Counted from the stretch's first letter, positions 21,062 through 33,049 are shown. The stretch is DNA of 64,000 nt from Triatoma infestans (GCA_011037195.1 JAAEAF010001990.1:1-64000), one strand, 5' to 3'. Numbers and translations are program-made. The notes: generated by a model from the sequence alone, not told the origin.

Positions 21062-22489
21062 CTGTACAAATATGCAGGGGATGAATTTTATAAGACAATG
21101 CACAATCTAATTATGTCCATTTGGGAGCATGAATCGATGCCGAGCCAATGGAGGAGAGCTATCATCTGCCCAATCCATAAAAAAGGAGACCAGCTGCAAT
21201 GTGAAAACTATAGGGGTATTACCCTGTTATCATGTGCCTACAAAATCCTCTCCAATAAACTTACACCCTATGCCAACCGAGAAATAGGAAAATATCAGGC
21301 GGGCTTTAGGAAAAACAAGTCCACAATAGATCAGATATTCTCCCTCCGCATAATCCTGGAAAAAGGCATGGAATATAAAGTGCCCACTCACCACCTTTTC
21401 CTTGATTTTAAATGTGCTTATGACAGCGTCCTTCGCCCAAGACTGTACCAGGCCATGGAGGAAATGAGTATACCACCTAAACTCATTAGGTTGGTAAAAA
21501 TGACGATGGCGGAAGCCTCAGGAGTGGTCCGTATTCAGTCTGAAATATCCCCTGAATTTAAGACAAGTAAAGGGCTAAGGCAAGGTGACGCTCTCGCCTG
21601 TCTCTTATTCAACCTGGCCCTAGAGAAAGTAATCAGGGATTCCGGTATTCAGACCTCAGGGACCATATATAATAAATCCGTCCAAATACTGGCCTACGCG
21701 GACGACGTAGATATTATTGCGCGTACAGTCCCTATGTTACAGAATGCCTTCCTTGCATTCAAAAAAGCAGCATCTTCCATGGGTCTTGTCCTAAATCAGG
21801 ATAAGACAAAATATATGTATGTTGGAAGTGGCAATGGTCCCCCAGGAAACAGTATTCAGATTGGTCCTTTTACTTTTCAAAGGGTACAAGAATTTACCTA
21901 CCTTGGTTCCCAGGTCACCTCCACTAATAATGTTTCGACGGAGATCAGCAGAAGAATTATGGCTGCGAACAGATGTTATTTTGGCCTGGTAAAATACATG
22001 AAGAGCAGCCTGATCTCCAGGAGAACGAAAATCAGGCTGTATAAAACCCTCATCCGCCCAGTAGTGATGTACGCTTCCCAAGCTTGGATTATTTCCAAAA
22101 ACGATGAAAAGAAACTCCTTGTATTTGAAAGAAAAATACTCAGGCGCATTTTTGGCGCAGTGAGGGAAGGGGATACATGGAGAAGGCGAAAAAACAAGGA
22201 GTTATGTGAATTGTATGGGGAAGCGGACGTCGTACACACTATTCGACTATCCAGGCTGAGCTGGGCTGGCCATGTGGCGAGGATGGAGGAAAATGAGATA
22301 CCAAGGAGGATTTTGGATGGGGGAATAGGTACGAAAAGAAAGGTTGGCAGACCCAAACTTAGGTGGCTTGACGGTGTGACCAACGATGCGAGGAGCATCT
22401 TGGGTACTCGCAACTGGAGAGCAGCTGCAACTAGCAGAGACACCTGGATTAGGCTCATTGAGGAAACCAGGACCCACCAAGGGTTGTAG
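21062..22489 (+). CDS. RTE-type reverse transcriptase, C-terminal 475 residues
   Basis: An open frame to TAG at 22487-22489. The apparent ATG at 20918 lies in host DNA; the LINE part begins at about codon 49 (LYKYAGDEFYK). Visible motifs: IPW/SQW..IICPIHKKGD, NYRGITLL, QAGFRKNKST, motif A LDFKCAYDSV, motif B GLRQGDALA, motif C AYADDV and LNQDKTKYM. The C-terminal RLSWAGHVARM and GRPKLRWLDGV segments are typical of RTE-clade ORF2. The N-terminal endonuclease is missing through 5' truncation, so the element cannot move on its own. It would not be translated normally, because it lacks its own start. Confidence 0.85.
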   Translation: MYKYAGDEFYKTMHNLIMSIWEHESMPSQWRRAIICPIHKKGDQLQCENYRGITLLSCAYKILSNKLTPYANREIGKYQAGFRKNKSTIDQIFSLRIILEKGMEYKVPTHHLFLDFKCAYDSVLRPRLYQAMEEMSIPPKLIRLVKMTMAEASGVVRIQSEISPEFKTSKGLRQGDALACLLFNLALEKVIRDSGIQTSGTIYNKSVQILAYADDVDIIARTVPMLQNAFLAFKKAASSMGLVLNQDKTKYMYVGSGNGPPGNSIQIGPFTFQRVQEFTYLGSQVTSTNNVSTEISRRIMAANRCYFGLVKYMKSSLISRRTKIRLYKTLIRPVVMYASQAWIISKNDEKKLLVFERKILRRIFGAVREGDTWRRRKNKELCELYGEADVVHTIRLSRLSWAGHVARMEENEIPRRILDGGIGTKRKVGRPKLRWLDGVTNDARSILGTRNWRAAATSRDTWIRLIEETRTHQGL

Positions 22490-22513
22490 AGCCATGAAGA
22501 TAGATAGATAGAT
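21062..22513 (+). mobile_element. RTE-type LINE, 5' truncated, 14-bp target duplication
   Basis: Flanked by exact ggtgtagtcagttg at 21048-21061 and 22514-22527. The 1452-bp element carries an uninterrupted RT frame and ends in an agatagatagatagat tail, as in RTE-clade LINEs with short tandem tails. Exact duplications and an open frame mark a recent insertion. It lies in intron 1 of gene B, on the opposite strand. Confidence 0.9.
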
Positions 22514-22527
22514 GGTGTAGTCAGTTG

Positions 22528-23059
22528 GTTATTGGAAATTTAAAGTATTGGTATGGGCCCAAATAGGACTGTTATGAGATGTTTCCTTCAAGGACTATTT
22601 GGAGGCACCTGATTGTAACTCGCAGATTAACTCAGTTTAAGAGTACATTTGTAGATCCAAGATCACCTTTTGGATCCCATTTAGACAATATGTATGAGAG
22701 AAAAAGGTACATCCATTGGTTATAACCAATATCGGTGTGAAATATGCTCACTACTTTTTTCTCATAAGGTCCATTTTTACTAGATAACAAAAATTGCAAA
22801 TTACCGAAAATATTTTAATAAATATTACTCTTCAATATCTCCAGCAGTGTTTCAGCTGATCACTTCTTGTGGTCCAACTTTGGCAGGATATGGCTGGAAG
22901 AAAACAGTTCCCCAATAAGTGACTTTTATAGCTGAACTTCAAATATATCCTCATTTTACTTGGTTTCATCCTCTTTTTTGCATAAAAGAGACAGACATTG
23001 TTGTGAAACAGATGGATTATCTTACAGAAATAATAAGCTTCTATTGGGAGAGAAGTATA
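22528..23059. other. Unassigned intron sequence
   Basis: AT-rich, nothing recognised. Confidence 0.4.
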
Positions 23060-23650
23060 CTTTGCCTTCTATTGAAGACAATATTTGAAAAGTAAAGTTA
23101 AAAGCTGCCAAGTCAGAGATGGATTATTAGAAACAAAGGTGAGGTGTTGCAGGGTGAACTCAACCCTGTCATAATCAGGAAGATAATGTCTGATACCACT
23201 TGTAATATTTATTACAGAAGTCAGTTTTAATCAGTCAGGTATTTTTCAATTAAGAAAAATCATGATCACTGTAAGTGACAGATAGTTCATTAATTAAATT
23301 TTGCTTATCAAATATATTTTGAAAATGTTTTAATAAAAAAGTGTATAAAATTATTTGGAAGATTTATTTAAAAAAAAAAAATTTAATTTTTAATAATGAG
23401 CTAACAAGAAATAACTAATAGTTTCTAAATCCTTAAAAACCAACGACGTCAAACCACATCGCAATATATTGTCAGTAATTTCATAAAACCGAGCTCTTCT
23501 TCACTCTTTTCAACTCTTTTTGGTGCCGTTCCTTGTGGCCGATTCCTAACACACTTTTGTTCGAGAATTTTAATAATACGAAGTGAAACAATTATCTATT
23601 CTTAAGTGTTTACTTTTATAGGTGACATTATTTGGTTTAGCATTTATTAA

Positions 23651-24310
23651 CCCTTTAACTGCTGCGTAGTATATCAGTGTAGTGGGGATGACAAGCTCCG
23701 GTCTCCCTACTATTTCTACCCTCACAGGCTCAGTAATTTAATGGAACTGCGTCATTACCTCCATTGATGGCTTTTAAACCGTTTAATGGGTATAAATAAC
23801 AGTAAAAATATTAAAAACTACAAATATTTAAAAACATATGTATTTAATAAATATAAATATAAATAATTGAACATTTTTTTGTGTTTGAAAAATTTCAAAA
23901 CAGGGTGCAACACGCAACCCAACTGAACTCATTCAGGATTTCGTTTTTTTGTTATACGAAAAATCCAACATTTTTTGAAGGTACAAATATCTGTCTCGAG
24001 ACGTAATAGTGGGAAAAACAGGTGTTTCCAGGAATAAAAATTATTAAAAAGTGTATGGAAAGAACTTTGAAGACGTGTTTACCACAACAGTTCTAGTTAT
24101 AGAATGAATATTTTTCGCTGAATGTCATCTATCGTCTAGAAAACGTACTAATAACTATTAAAATAAACAACAGATTGCGTTACAATAGTTATACAAACTT
24201 GTGCTTCGAGCAATTAGGGAAAAATCGTAAAAACACAGATGTGTGTCCATAGCCTGAGAGGGACAACCAGCCAGTGACACATATATGATGTGTCCATAGC
24301 AGTTAAAGGG
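23651..24310. mobile_element. piggyBac-type MITE with TTAA target site
   Basis: Flanked by TTAA at 23647-23650 and 24311-24314, with inverted ends CCCTTTAACTGCT. The duplicate locus near 39390 has the empty site with a single TTAA (agcatttattaatatgttg). A TTAA site and CCC-starting ends are hallmarks of piggyBac superfamily elements. 660 bp, no coding capacity. Confidence 0.9.
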
Positions 24311-24421
24311 TTAATATGTTGACATTTATTTTCAGCAGATAGGTTAAAATTGAATACCTCGTTATATACCAAGACAAAGGAAAGCAAATTCAAAGTTACT
24401 AAACTACAGTTACGTCCAATC

Positions 24422-24626
24422 AAAATTAGCCAACGAACCTAAACGAATCTCTACGGAGGCGGCCGAAGTCGTCGGCTAAAGCTCCTGTATACAAGTGTTC
24501 ATTCAAAACATTTGGATATTCGGATTGAGATCGTGTGAGTAGGTTTTTATAAACTGACTTTTTGACCATATTGAATAGGTTTCTCCAGGGTGGTGTTGCT
24601 CTAATAATCAAATTAACACCTGTAAA
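24422..24626 (-). pseudogene. Exon-like ORF in duplicated segment, unknown product
   Basis: Minus strand: acceptor-like tttctttacag, then a frame of about 67 codons (VNLIIRATPPWRNLFNMVKK to LRRDSFRFVG) ending in TAA. The duplicate at 39500-39690 has the same acceptor but an in-frame TGA and a deletion, so that copy is dead. It could be a last exon of a host gene captured in a repeat, or a transposon fragment. The protein is not recognised. Confidence 0.3.
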
Positions 24627-24870
24627 GAAATAAATTTTGCCTTAAATGGAAGACAATATTCTGAAAAGTAAGTAATGGCTGCCAAGTCAGAGATGGATTA
24701 TTAGAACTAGATGTGAGGTGTTGAGGAAGAGGGTGATCTCAACTCTGTCATAATCAAGAAGGTAAGTAATTTCTCAAGTCCATTTGTAATTTGTTACAGA
24801 AGGCAGGCTTATACCATTTATTTAATGTGCTCAAAAATTATTGACATCAGAAATAAGATGTTTAAAATGT

Positions 24871-25902
24871 ATTTATTTTTAATGAATTTATTAAAAAACA
24901 GAAAGTAAAAAAAAAAATGTATATCTTACTATTGACCAGCGGAGGTAATACTAAAGTAATACTGTAAAGAAGTGTATAAATAATTATTGAAAACATTAAA
25001 TGAGCAACTCAAATATTTAAATTTTAACAATATTAAAATTATATTATAAATCAATTATTGTATACTACAATTTGTGTAATTTGTCAAATGTAATTTAATA
25101 TTTTTATGCTACGAAGTAAGATTGAATTGTTTCTTTTTATTATTTTTTAATTTTATTGTTAATTACCTGTATTTTATTATTTTAAATATAGAAATGGTAT
25201 TATTTTTAGATATTTATTACACTGCTAAGTGATATTTTTCTATATTGTTTATGGATATTGTTTAGAGACAAGCTTGCCAGTCACAATAGATTCTCTTCAG
25301 TATGAAACTGATATTGTTGTTTATTCAAATCATTATGTAATATATTTCAATAATTCCTTATTACTCATCACCGTTATACCAGCGTGAAAGCACTCACACC
25401 ACTTTCTTCCACTGTTATTGTCACACAGTTTTAAATTCCGTATTAACTTCAAATCTTCCATCATTTGTTTAATACTTAAGTAACCTTCCATATTATATGA
25501 GCTAGGGAACCTATTCGGTAGTAAAATACGACTTCAGAGCCCACCCGGAGTCAATTTTCTCATTAAGAACAGTCAAACAATGTGGTAGATCTTTGTGAGC
25601 AGGTAGTATACCAAGCTTGAAGAAACCTGCTGTTACGTTTGTGAGAAAATTGCGAAAACTGAAGACTACCATTCAGAAAGTTTGGTGAAGGGGCATTATT
25701 ATTAGGCAATAAAAATTGCATATTGCTGAAAATATTTTAATGACCATTGCTGGGCAATATTTTTCAGCTGTCATGGCTGGTCAATAGATTTTTTTCCACT
25801 ACATATTTCAATCTCATTAACACTCTATGAGCGTAGACCCACAAAAATGACACATTTACAAGATACTCTAACCAAAATTATTGACCTTGATATAATATAA
25901 TA
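24871..25902. other. AT-rich intron sequence
   Basis: Very AT-rich. A weak M-repeat trace lies near 25580-25700 (gcgaaaactgaagac). No gene seen. Confidence 0.4.
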
Positions 25903-26640
25903 CAGGATGTCCCAAAAAAAAAATGTATACACACTTTCAAATACATAGAAAATTGGTGTTTATTAAAATATATTTCATTTTCAAAATGTAAGAGAATCAG
26001 ATTTATTTTGTCTTGTCAACGCCTGTTTTCTAACTGATGTCCGTCCTGGTCATCAGGGCACTGCTGACAACGCGAACCAATTGAATCGTAAACATAACGA
26101 ATCTTTTGTGTTTGTGTGCATTCTCGTTTGCCCTCAATTCAGAGACTGTTGCAGTCTCCCAATAAAAATAAAGCTCTTGGTGTAAGGTCTGTTGAACGCG
26201 AAGGTTATTCGATGAAATCCCTTCGTCCAATTCACCTGTTTGGCAAGATCTCATCTAGGTAGGATCTTACATACAGATGGTACATAGAAGGTGCCCATCT
26301 TGCTGAAAACAAAAACTCCTCATCTTCCAATTCTTCTCTAATGTTAGACATGACAAACAATCGCAGCAAGTACAAATAATCGGAACTAGTCAAAACGGGA
26401 CAGTAGCCTCAAATGATGATAAGCCTACACTGTAGCTCCCGGTAAATTAACTAATGTTCCACCGTAACATGCGGATTATCAGGTAGGTGCAATTATGGCA
26501 ATTAATTGAACCATTTAATTTGAATGTAGCCTCATCACTCCACACAATCTTTGTTGCAATGTGTGCCGCCTCTTCTACACATCGTGCCCAGTACTACTCG
26601 CACAAAATACTCCATTCTTCGGTCTGGACCATCTTCATTA
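25903..26640 (-). pseudogene. mariner/Tc1-superfamily transposase relic
   Basis: Minus-strand translation in mixed frames gives DEATFKLNG (second catalytic Asp region), then EELEDEEFLFSARWAPSMYH, VRSYLDEILPNR and IGRRDFIE. These match the usual insect transposase order of a D(E)ATF motif, a DGAPPHY-like motif, a YLDE helix and WIGRRG followed by a proline-rich SPDLTPLD block. The element end at 25903 (acaggatgtcccaaaa) is a common inverted-repeat start for this group. Many stops and frameshifts; no second end was found. Confidence 0.65.
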
Positions 26641-27300
26641 ATAGCAGGGACTAATCTTGGAATGCATTACAGCAGAAAAAACTAATAGTACAAAAACTAA
26701 TAAGGTCAATTTCAATGATAATGTGTACTCTTTCTTTTCTGCTATAATACACGCCAAACACATAAATACTTGTGTAACCTTATAACCTCCCCACATACAA
26801 TCAACCAATGTCGTTTGTGAGACAAACATAATAGTTAAAGTCATCTGACAGAAATATGTGGGCAGACGGACATCTCGAAATATTATCCAAGGAATGTGGG
26901 CAAACATTGGCAACAAGCTGCAATACTTGACAAATACCCGGCAATCTTGCCCGGACACAATTTACCGCAACTAATTATATACTAGATACAGATAAATGCA
27001 ATTTTACAGTTCTAACGGACAAATTACCTATAAAGTTTTAGTTACCAAAACTTTAATTATCGGTGGGGATTATAGTTGTTGTCAATAAAGATCTACTTGA
27101 CTGTACCACGTTGTAAGGGAAGCGCCTTCTATTAGCAGCCCAACAGAACTTGTAACTGAGTTTTAAAGTAAATATTTGAACATACTGTCGAATGTGATCG
27201 CGCTAAGTAGAGCATTAACGGAAAGTAAAGTTTCACTATTATATTGAGTAAAACTGAGATAGATAAGTACTATGGCTGTATAATACTAGTTTACTACTCA
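26641..27300. other. Unassigned intron sequence of gene B
   Basis: Contains the upstream part of the transposase relic region and otherwise no signal. The open frame at 26638-26958 on the minus strand is not supported. Confidence 0.35.
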
Positions 27301-27301
27301 C

Positions 27302-27346
27302 CAGGACAAATAGTAGCGCCAACACTAAACCAATATATTTCAACAT
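27302..27346 (-). CDS. Gene B, exon 1: signal-peptide exon
   Basis: ATG at 27346, 15 codons, donor CTG|GTGAGTAG. It encodes MLKYIGLVLALLFVL. The flanks, including the 5' UTR and promoter, align with those of gene A at 3788-3932. Phase 0, so it joins in frame to the TGT of exon 2 at 9079, giving LLFVL-CEAQQQD. The start is chosen because the three paralogues share it and because it sits about 50 bases after a TATA box. The exon assignment to 9079 rests on gene order and frame; no transcript is available. Confidence 0.75.
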
Positions 27347-27392
27347 GGTTGATGATCTCAATGAATAACTTATTATTGAGTGATGGAATTTT

Positions 27393-27456
27393 CATATTTA
27401 TATGTGCTCTAAATAAACAATTAAATCATTCAATTACTTGTTATCTTTTTGATCAG
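27393..27456 (-). promoter_or_regulatory. Gene B core promoter block
   Basis: Reads toward the gene as aaaaagataacaagtaattg, gaatgatttaattgttt, then a TATA box catataaatatg at 27393-27404, about 50 bases before the ATG. The same order occurs in genes A and C. Confidence 0.6.
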
Positions 27457-27459
27457 AAA

Positions 27460-30400
27460 GTTCAATACAGATTGTTAAGTGGTTGTGTCACTCTATCCTC
27501 ATCCCCACTAGTTCCCACCTTCCCATGGTTGTTCCCTTGATATGTGCCTTCTGTGATTTTAAGACCAAGCACTCGTCCAAATAAACGTCAATCTATTCTT
27601 ATTCAGCCCTATATGAAGAAGGTGCAATTTTGTTAAGAATTTCCGAAAGTCAATATCCTGTATTTTTAAAAAGACGCCCTAAGATCTCTAACTTCCCCCG
27701 GATTAGTCAGTTCTGAGGTAGGGTCTAAGTGTTACGGCTTAGCTGAGCACGTCCGTTGGTCTTCTTCAACTTTAAGGATCTTTCTTAATTTTTTCTTATG
27801 TTCTATATATCCACAGTTACAGTTCTTCTGTAGCCCCTAATCATTAGCTCTTGCTCAAGTTCTTCCTTCAATATATTTTGATGGATACAGTTTTTAAAAA
27901 AGACAGTTTCACCTTCTTCCCCCTTATAAGATCTGCTTCTTCTTGTAGTAACGAAGAAAAAAATATCGCTTGACAAAACTAATGTTGGCAAGATGATGTA
28001 TTTGCTAATTATCCCTCTGGATGTCAGTGAGTGCCAAGCTCATAAGGCTTGGAAAACCTTCAAACGAAATGCGACTAATCTGTAATGAACCATGAAGATG
28101 ATGTTCATGAGGTTTTTCGAAAAATAAAGTCATCGAGACCTCCAGAAAATGTTGCTTTCTCTCGCGACAGGTCTTTTAATGAAAAGAACTTCGAACTCAG
28201 TCAGAAGAGAAGAAGAAACACGGTGATGATAATTTTACAATTAGAGATAAATAGAATTCCGAGATTAGTTGAGAGACAGAAAACTATCAATAGAGCAATT
28301 GAGCATCGATTATCAAAATGTTGGTGGTTTACATTCTAAATTAGGCATTTTAAGGAATTCTTCTGAAATATACCATTATAACATTATATTTACAGAAACA
28401 AATTTAAGATATGAATGATCAATTTAAATGTACCAATCTTTGAAGTCATTACAAATTATCGCCTTATAAGTAGGTACAAATACAGTCCTGAATTTGGAAA
28501 AGTTTTCGATCTGTAATGTTAGATTATTTTGCTCCAGCATTCAAAAACAACAACACTGACAACTACAACCAATTATGCCTTCATGCAAAGCAGATCCACT
28601 GCCTTTACTACTCCATATATGGATCCTTTTAACAAGAACTTTCCAGTCGCTGACATTTACACAGTTCTTTGATAAAGTCAACCACTTAATAATATTACTC
28701 AAATTAATGCTTATGGGATTGTCTAAATTATTTTCAACATTACGTTGTTGGTAGAACATTAAATATCCTCTGGTTGCTTGCTGTTATAGAAGGCTTTTAC
28801 AGATTTAGAGGTTTAGTATACAACGAACTTGATGGCCTTCAGTGATAAATGTCGTGTTATCCCCTTCCATATTTGATGATGTATTTATTGGACTGTAAGT
28901 AGCAACAGATAGGCGTTGGAAAATATTGATACCAATTGAATAGAACTGAAATTAATCTTTTAATTTACTAATTGGGTTAGTAGATTAGTAAGAGAAAATA
29001 ATGCAATGCAATATTTACTTTACAGAAAGAATGAATAAATGACGCGTAAGTAGTTGGCAATTGTTTTGGTTCACTAGATGGCGAATGAGATGTGAACAAG
29101 TATGTCGGAAGTCCGGCGAGTAGAAAAAAAACGCTGAATGGTGATGTGTGGAAAACTTGGAAAATGATGCCCTTGTCTCTTGGAGGTAAGGCTGAAAATT
29201 CAAATTCTTCGTTACAAATTTGACGCTAATCTAGTCAAAGCTTCTGGACGTACGAAAGGGCATAATAGCCCGCCCTGTAAGTGCATTAGTGGGAAGGCCA
29301 GAGCTGATTGGCTACCGACTCATCACTTAATGATTTGTATATTGTGTCGGAAGCAGCATCCCTGGGAAGTCAGGCGTTGACGCTACTGATGGAAGTTGAT
29401 TAATACGCCACTCGGCGTTCAATTCATGAATGGGCTAACTCAATGGAGACGGGCGGGTCGGAATTATGGGTGGAGAGGATGATAATGGGGGTTAAGGCAA
29501 TTGGGACCAAGAAGGAAGGCTAAAAAAGGGGAAAAATTAATCTCTATCTAACCAAATATCTACGATAGAAATCTTAACAGAAAAGAAAAGAACACAAGAA
29601 AAAACAAATGAAGAAGAATCAATTAGAAATAAATAAATAACAATTACAATAAATAAAATAACAAAATAAATGAAAGAAAAAAACAGAAAAAAGTATGTGA
29701 ACTCGATTGAGTATCGTACTTCTGACCTCACAGTTCAAGAAGCGAGCGCCTTACGTATAAGTAGTCATGCTGTTCAACTGTCCACAGCCCTATGTGGGTT
29801 ACTCTTCCTGCAGCGCCTCACTCGTCGGCTACAGTTTACTTTTATATAACCTATATATTAAACAAATTTTTCGTTAAATATTCAGATCCAGGATTTGGGA
29901 ACAGGTAATATGGCTAATACAACACAGTACTCTTTTACATTACAAAAAACAATCAAAAAAATTGCAATGAGCTTTCATATCAAAATTAAAAGAATAAAAA
30001 ACAAATATTGTATGTTCTTAGAAACTAAAACAAAAATTGCCTTACGAAATGGCAAATTAGGCAAGTAAAATTATACTTTAATTTAATTAAACAATTAAAA
30101 TAACAACTAAGGTAGTGTATTAGTTTCTATTTCTTTAAAAAACGAGTTAATTCCCCACTTCCATATTCAAAATTATCATCCAAATACCTACTTTTATTTT
30201 AAACATCCAGGCTTGGTTTCATTGTTATTTTGTTTCTGCTTCTTCGCTTCTTCCGTTGAATCGATAATCCTCCCACTGGAGTTTGATGGGTTTTCCTTCT
30301 TCCGGTCACAACAGAAATATCCAGCTTCTCTGTTTAACCTGTAAGCGGCCAACCTACTTTCACCTAATTTAACAGCTGACTCATCTATGGATGGAGGGGT

Positions 30401-31330
30401 CGCCCTTCTCGGCCAGCACCCGTGACGTAGTGACTCTCTGCTGCTATCTCTTGAGAATTCCTTCTACTTTTTACTTAATTATTAATAGCTAACTTATTGT
30501 AAACTAATTAAACCTACACTTACAAACTAATTCTTATAATATACTTATATACTAATTCTTACTCTATACTGCTTTACTCTACTACTTAACCTATCTTAAA
30601 CTAACCACTTAAATGCCTACAGACTAATTAGTACCTACTAAAGAGCTGTAGCCCAGCGGAACAGCAGAGCTGCACGCAGCTGTATATTTGAAGTGCAAAT
30701 AATTTTATTTCCCCGTTACAGTAAATAAAGAAACCAAAAATACAAAACAAACACAAATAAAAATAAACTAACTTTTCAAACATATTCATAAACAATAATG
30801 ATAGAAAGCTTTTTCACAGTTTTTCAATACAAATTTTGCAGATATTTTGTAAAACAACTCTCTCCACCAGCAAAAAATATCAGCGAGATTTCACCTGTTT
30901 GTGATCTTAGAGCTGACGTTGATCTTTGATCCCCAAATATCATATAGACTTAATAGCTAATAAAGCCACTATAATAAGATAATAGATAATAAGTTTGATC
31001 TGATTGTTGGACTTGAAAACTTTGACAAAATATGATGGTTAAAATAAATGGCTGAAAGTCCTTAATTTGTGTAAAATACTTTATTATACAATATCGAGCT
31101 TTCTACTTGGGAACCAGTTCATTTTCATTGAACCAGGTATATAATTTAAAATTTCCTTTTACTATGTAACACCAGATATATTTATTATTATTATGGTTCA
31201 ATTATTATTATGGTAGCAACATGGCAGTTTACTGGTAGGTTATATCTCATAATTTAACATTGGGAAAGAATAGCTTTTACGTTCTACACACATATACATA
31301 CACACACAGCCATACATTTTGATTTTAAAA
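27460..31330. other. Intergenic region between genes B and C
   Basis: AT-rich DNA separating the gene B promoter from the gene C 3' end. Short frames at 27803-27991, 28085-28339 and 28541-28759 have no recognisable content. A tRNA-like patch near 29725-29800 is too degraded to classify. An ACT-rich low-complexity tract occurs at 30475-30610. Confidence 0.4.
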
Positions 31331-31339
31331 TTACTATAT

Positions 31340-31500
31340 TTAATATTAAGCACATCTAAAAGTTTGACTACCTATAAAATTCTGTATGCATCATTAGTTC
31401 TTCTGTGTTAGATTATTGTACTGTAGTTTGGTCTACATATTATGTATGCTAAATAGAGAGAAAACGTTTAGAATACATTCAAATAGATTTGTTTTGACAC
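31340..31500 (+). pseudogene. LINE remnant (post-RT region)
   Basis: Plus-strand frames give TYKILYASLV and, after one frameshift, LDYCTVVWSTYY and IERKRLEYIQ. This is the conserved order found after the RT domain of Jockey/CR1-like LINEs. Very short and decayed. Confidence 0.5.
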
Positions 31501-31889
31501 TTTGTTTGCTAGATATGTTTGTATACATATATTATAAGAGTGGGTACATAAATATAAAACTGTAAATTAATTAATTTTAATTTTTAATTGTAGTGTTGAT
31601 TGTAAATTCATGAGTGTTGTTATAGTATGTGACTATATTTATAAATTTAATTTTGTAGTATTTTATCTTGTTCTTTATCTTGTTTTTTAAATGTTTATAA
31701 ACTTGTTAGATATTACGCTATTATTTATATTTGTTACGTTTGATATTATGTGAGAAAATGGTTGAGTTGTCCCTTTATATGAATAAAGATATAAAGGTGA
31801 TAGAACCATACACTGAACTGAAGTGGTAATAAGATGGAGATTACTTACTATAGTGGCCATCGCAGAACCCTCCAAAAACTCCATTTACC

Positions 31890-32198
31890 TGGAAAAATTA
31901 TTTCAAATAAAAGTGATAGGCATTTGTGTATGTGTTTAGGAAGTTTAAAGTCCCACTTCTAGTTGATGGAATTTGACCAAAGCCTTATAGTCAGGTGCGG
32001 CGGTGGTAAGTAACCGGAATATCAACTTTGCGCTTCCTGTGTTATCCGTTTTAAATATTTTGTTTACACATACGAATATGCGTAAAAAAAAAAAAAAATT
32101 ATATTCAGGGCTTGTCTTTCCAAAAAACAATATATGAATATGGCCAATCAAAAAAGATATATGAATACAATATTTCCTCTTAAATCAGCAATGGAAGT
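31890..32198. other. 3' flank of gene C shared with gene B
   Basis: Aligns with 5490-5765 (ataaaagtgatagg, ggtgcggcggtggta, tatttcctctta). Contains an old M-repeat trace. The tiny ORF at 31848-31884 lies in it and is not supported. Confidence 0.5.
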
Positions 32199-32902
32199 TG
32201 TTGGGTCGGCGTGTGCGTGCCTTATTACGCACCATACTCCCCCCGCGCGCGCGCGCCCGCCCGTGCATGTGGACTTCTTCCTAGAACCACTTAGCCCTTC
32301 TTTCCCGACCACTTTCCTCCCTCTTTTATTTGTCCCTTCTGTTACATCGTAATTGCATCATTATGCCATATGTTTCCTGTCTATTTTTTGCCCCTTCCGC
32401 CTTCCGCTCATCTACTCATTCAGTATTCTTCTAGGACGAGTTCTGTGCGCATCTCTGTGATTAACACTTATATATTTCTCCTTGCAAGTGGTTATACGTG
32501 CCTTTGAATTGTCTGGCATTTTATTCGCGCCTTCGACGGGCGTCTTAATTCCGCATCATCAACCTAGGCTACCACCTTCCGCGCCCAGGTTGTTGCGCCA
32601 CCGTTCGCCGATTACACAACAGCAATCAACGCCGTTGTCAAACACTTTCATCTCTCATCTTCTACGCTCTCTCATCTCCCCCTCCCTTATCTCCTTATCG
32701 CCAAATCTTCCTCAATCGTCCCCCTATCACCTCAGCTTCGCCGCTTGCGTATTCAACATCACCATTGTCAAGATAAGTCATAACTTCTTCTTTGCATCTC
32801 TTTTCTGTAATCTCATTTATTGTTCATTTTTTTTTGTATTGAATTTCTTGGTGTACGTTCGCCACCTCGCCTTGGGTGTCTGCCGCGCAGACCGAAGTAA
32901 CG
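32199..32902 (+). mobile_element. Solo LTR-like repeat, copy 3, with 5-bp target duplication
   Basis: Starts TGTTGGGTCGG and ends near GTAACG, flanked by gaagt at 32194-32198 and 32903-32907. The paralogous 3' flank of gene B (about 5740-5775) reads straight through without it, which gives the empty site. 704 bp, homologous to 4113-4796 in opposite orientation. The long frame at 32482-33006 runs out of it and is not a gene. Confidence 0.8.
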
Positions 32903-32977
32903 GAAGTAAACAATGTATCTGCGGCAGAAATGGAGGTAAATTCCATGTAATAAGAGGACTGAATGTATGTAAATTAC

Positions 32978-32983
32978 TTTATT
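32978..32983 (-). terminator. Poly(A) signal of gene C
   Basis: AATAAA on the minus strand, 67 bases after the stop codon, in the same context as gene B. The LTR-like repeat begins 75 bp further downstream. Confidence 0.6.
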
Positions 32984-33049
32984 TTATAATCAATTATATG
33001 AAATAATCTAAGCATTTTATAAGAGTATAAATGTGTGGCGGCAGGTGAG

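Larger units (their letters stand above)
23060..24870. repeat. Segmental duplicate of 38975-40430
   Basis: From about 23215 the sequence runs parallel to 38975 onward (caggtatttttcaattaag, gagctaacaagaaataac, gtgacattatttgg). A 150-bp unit (gctgccaagtcagagatgg) appears at 23105 and again at 24680, and once in the other copy at 39745. The copies are told apart by a MITE at 23651-24310 here and another at 39858-40269 there. Confidence 0.7.

Noticed and set aside
31846..31884. Mini-exon on the minus strand with good splice-like ends (ttttccag before, gtaagtaat after)
   Set aside because: It lies within an old M-repeat trace; similar acttttatttgaaat..ccag strings occur in other repeat copies, and no partner exon fits.
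32482..33006. Open frame of 174 codons
   Set aside because: It covers the LTR-like repeat and runs into the gene C 3' flank; the frame is not kept in the copies at 4113 and 18899.
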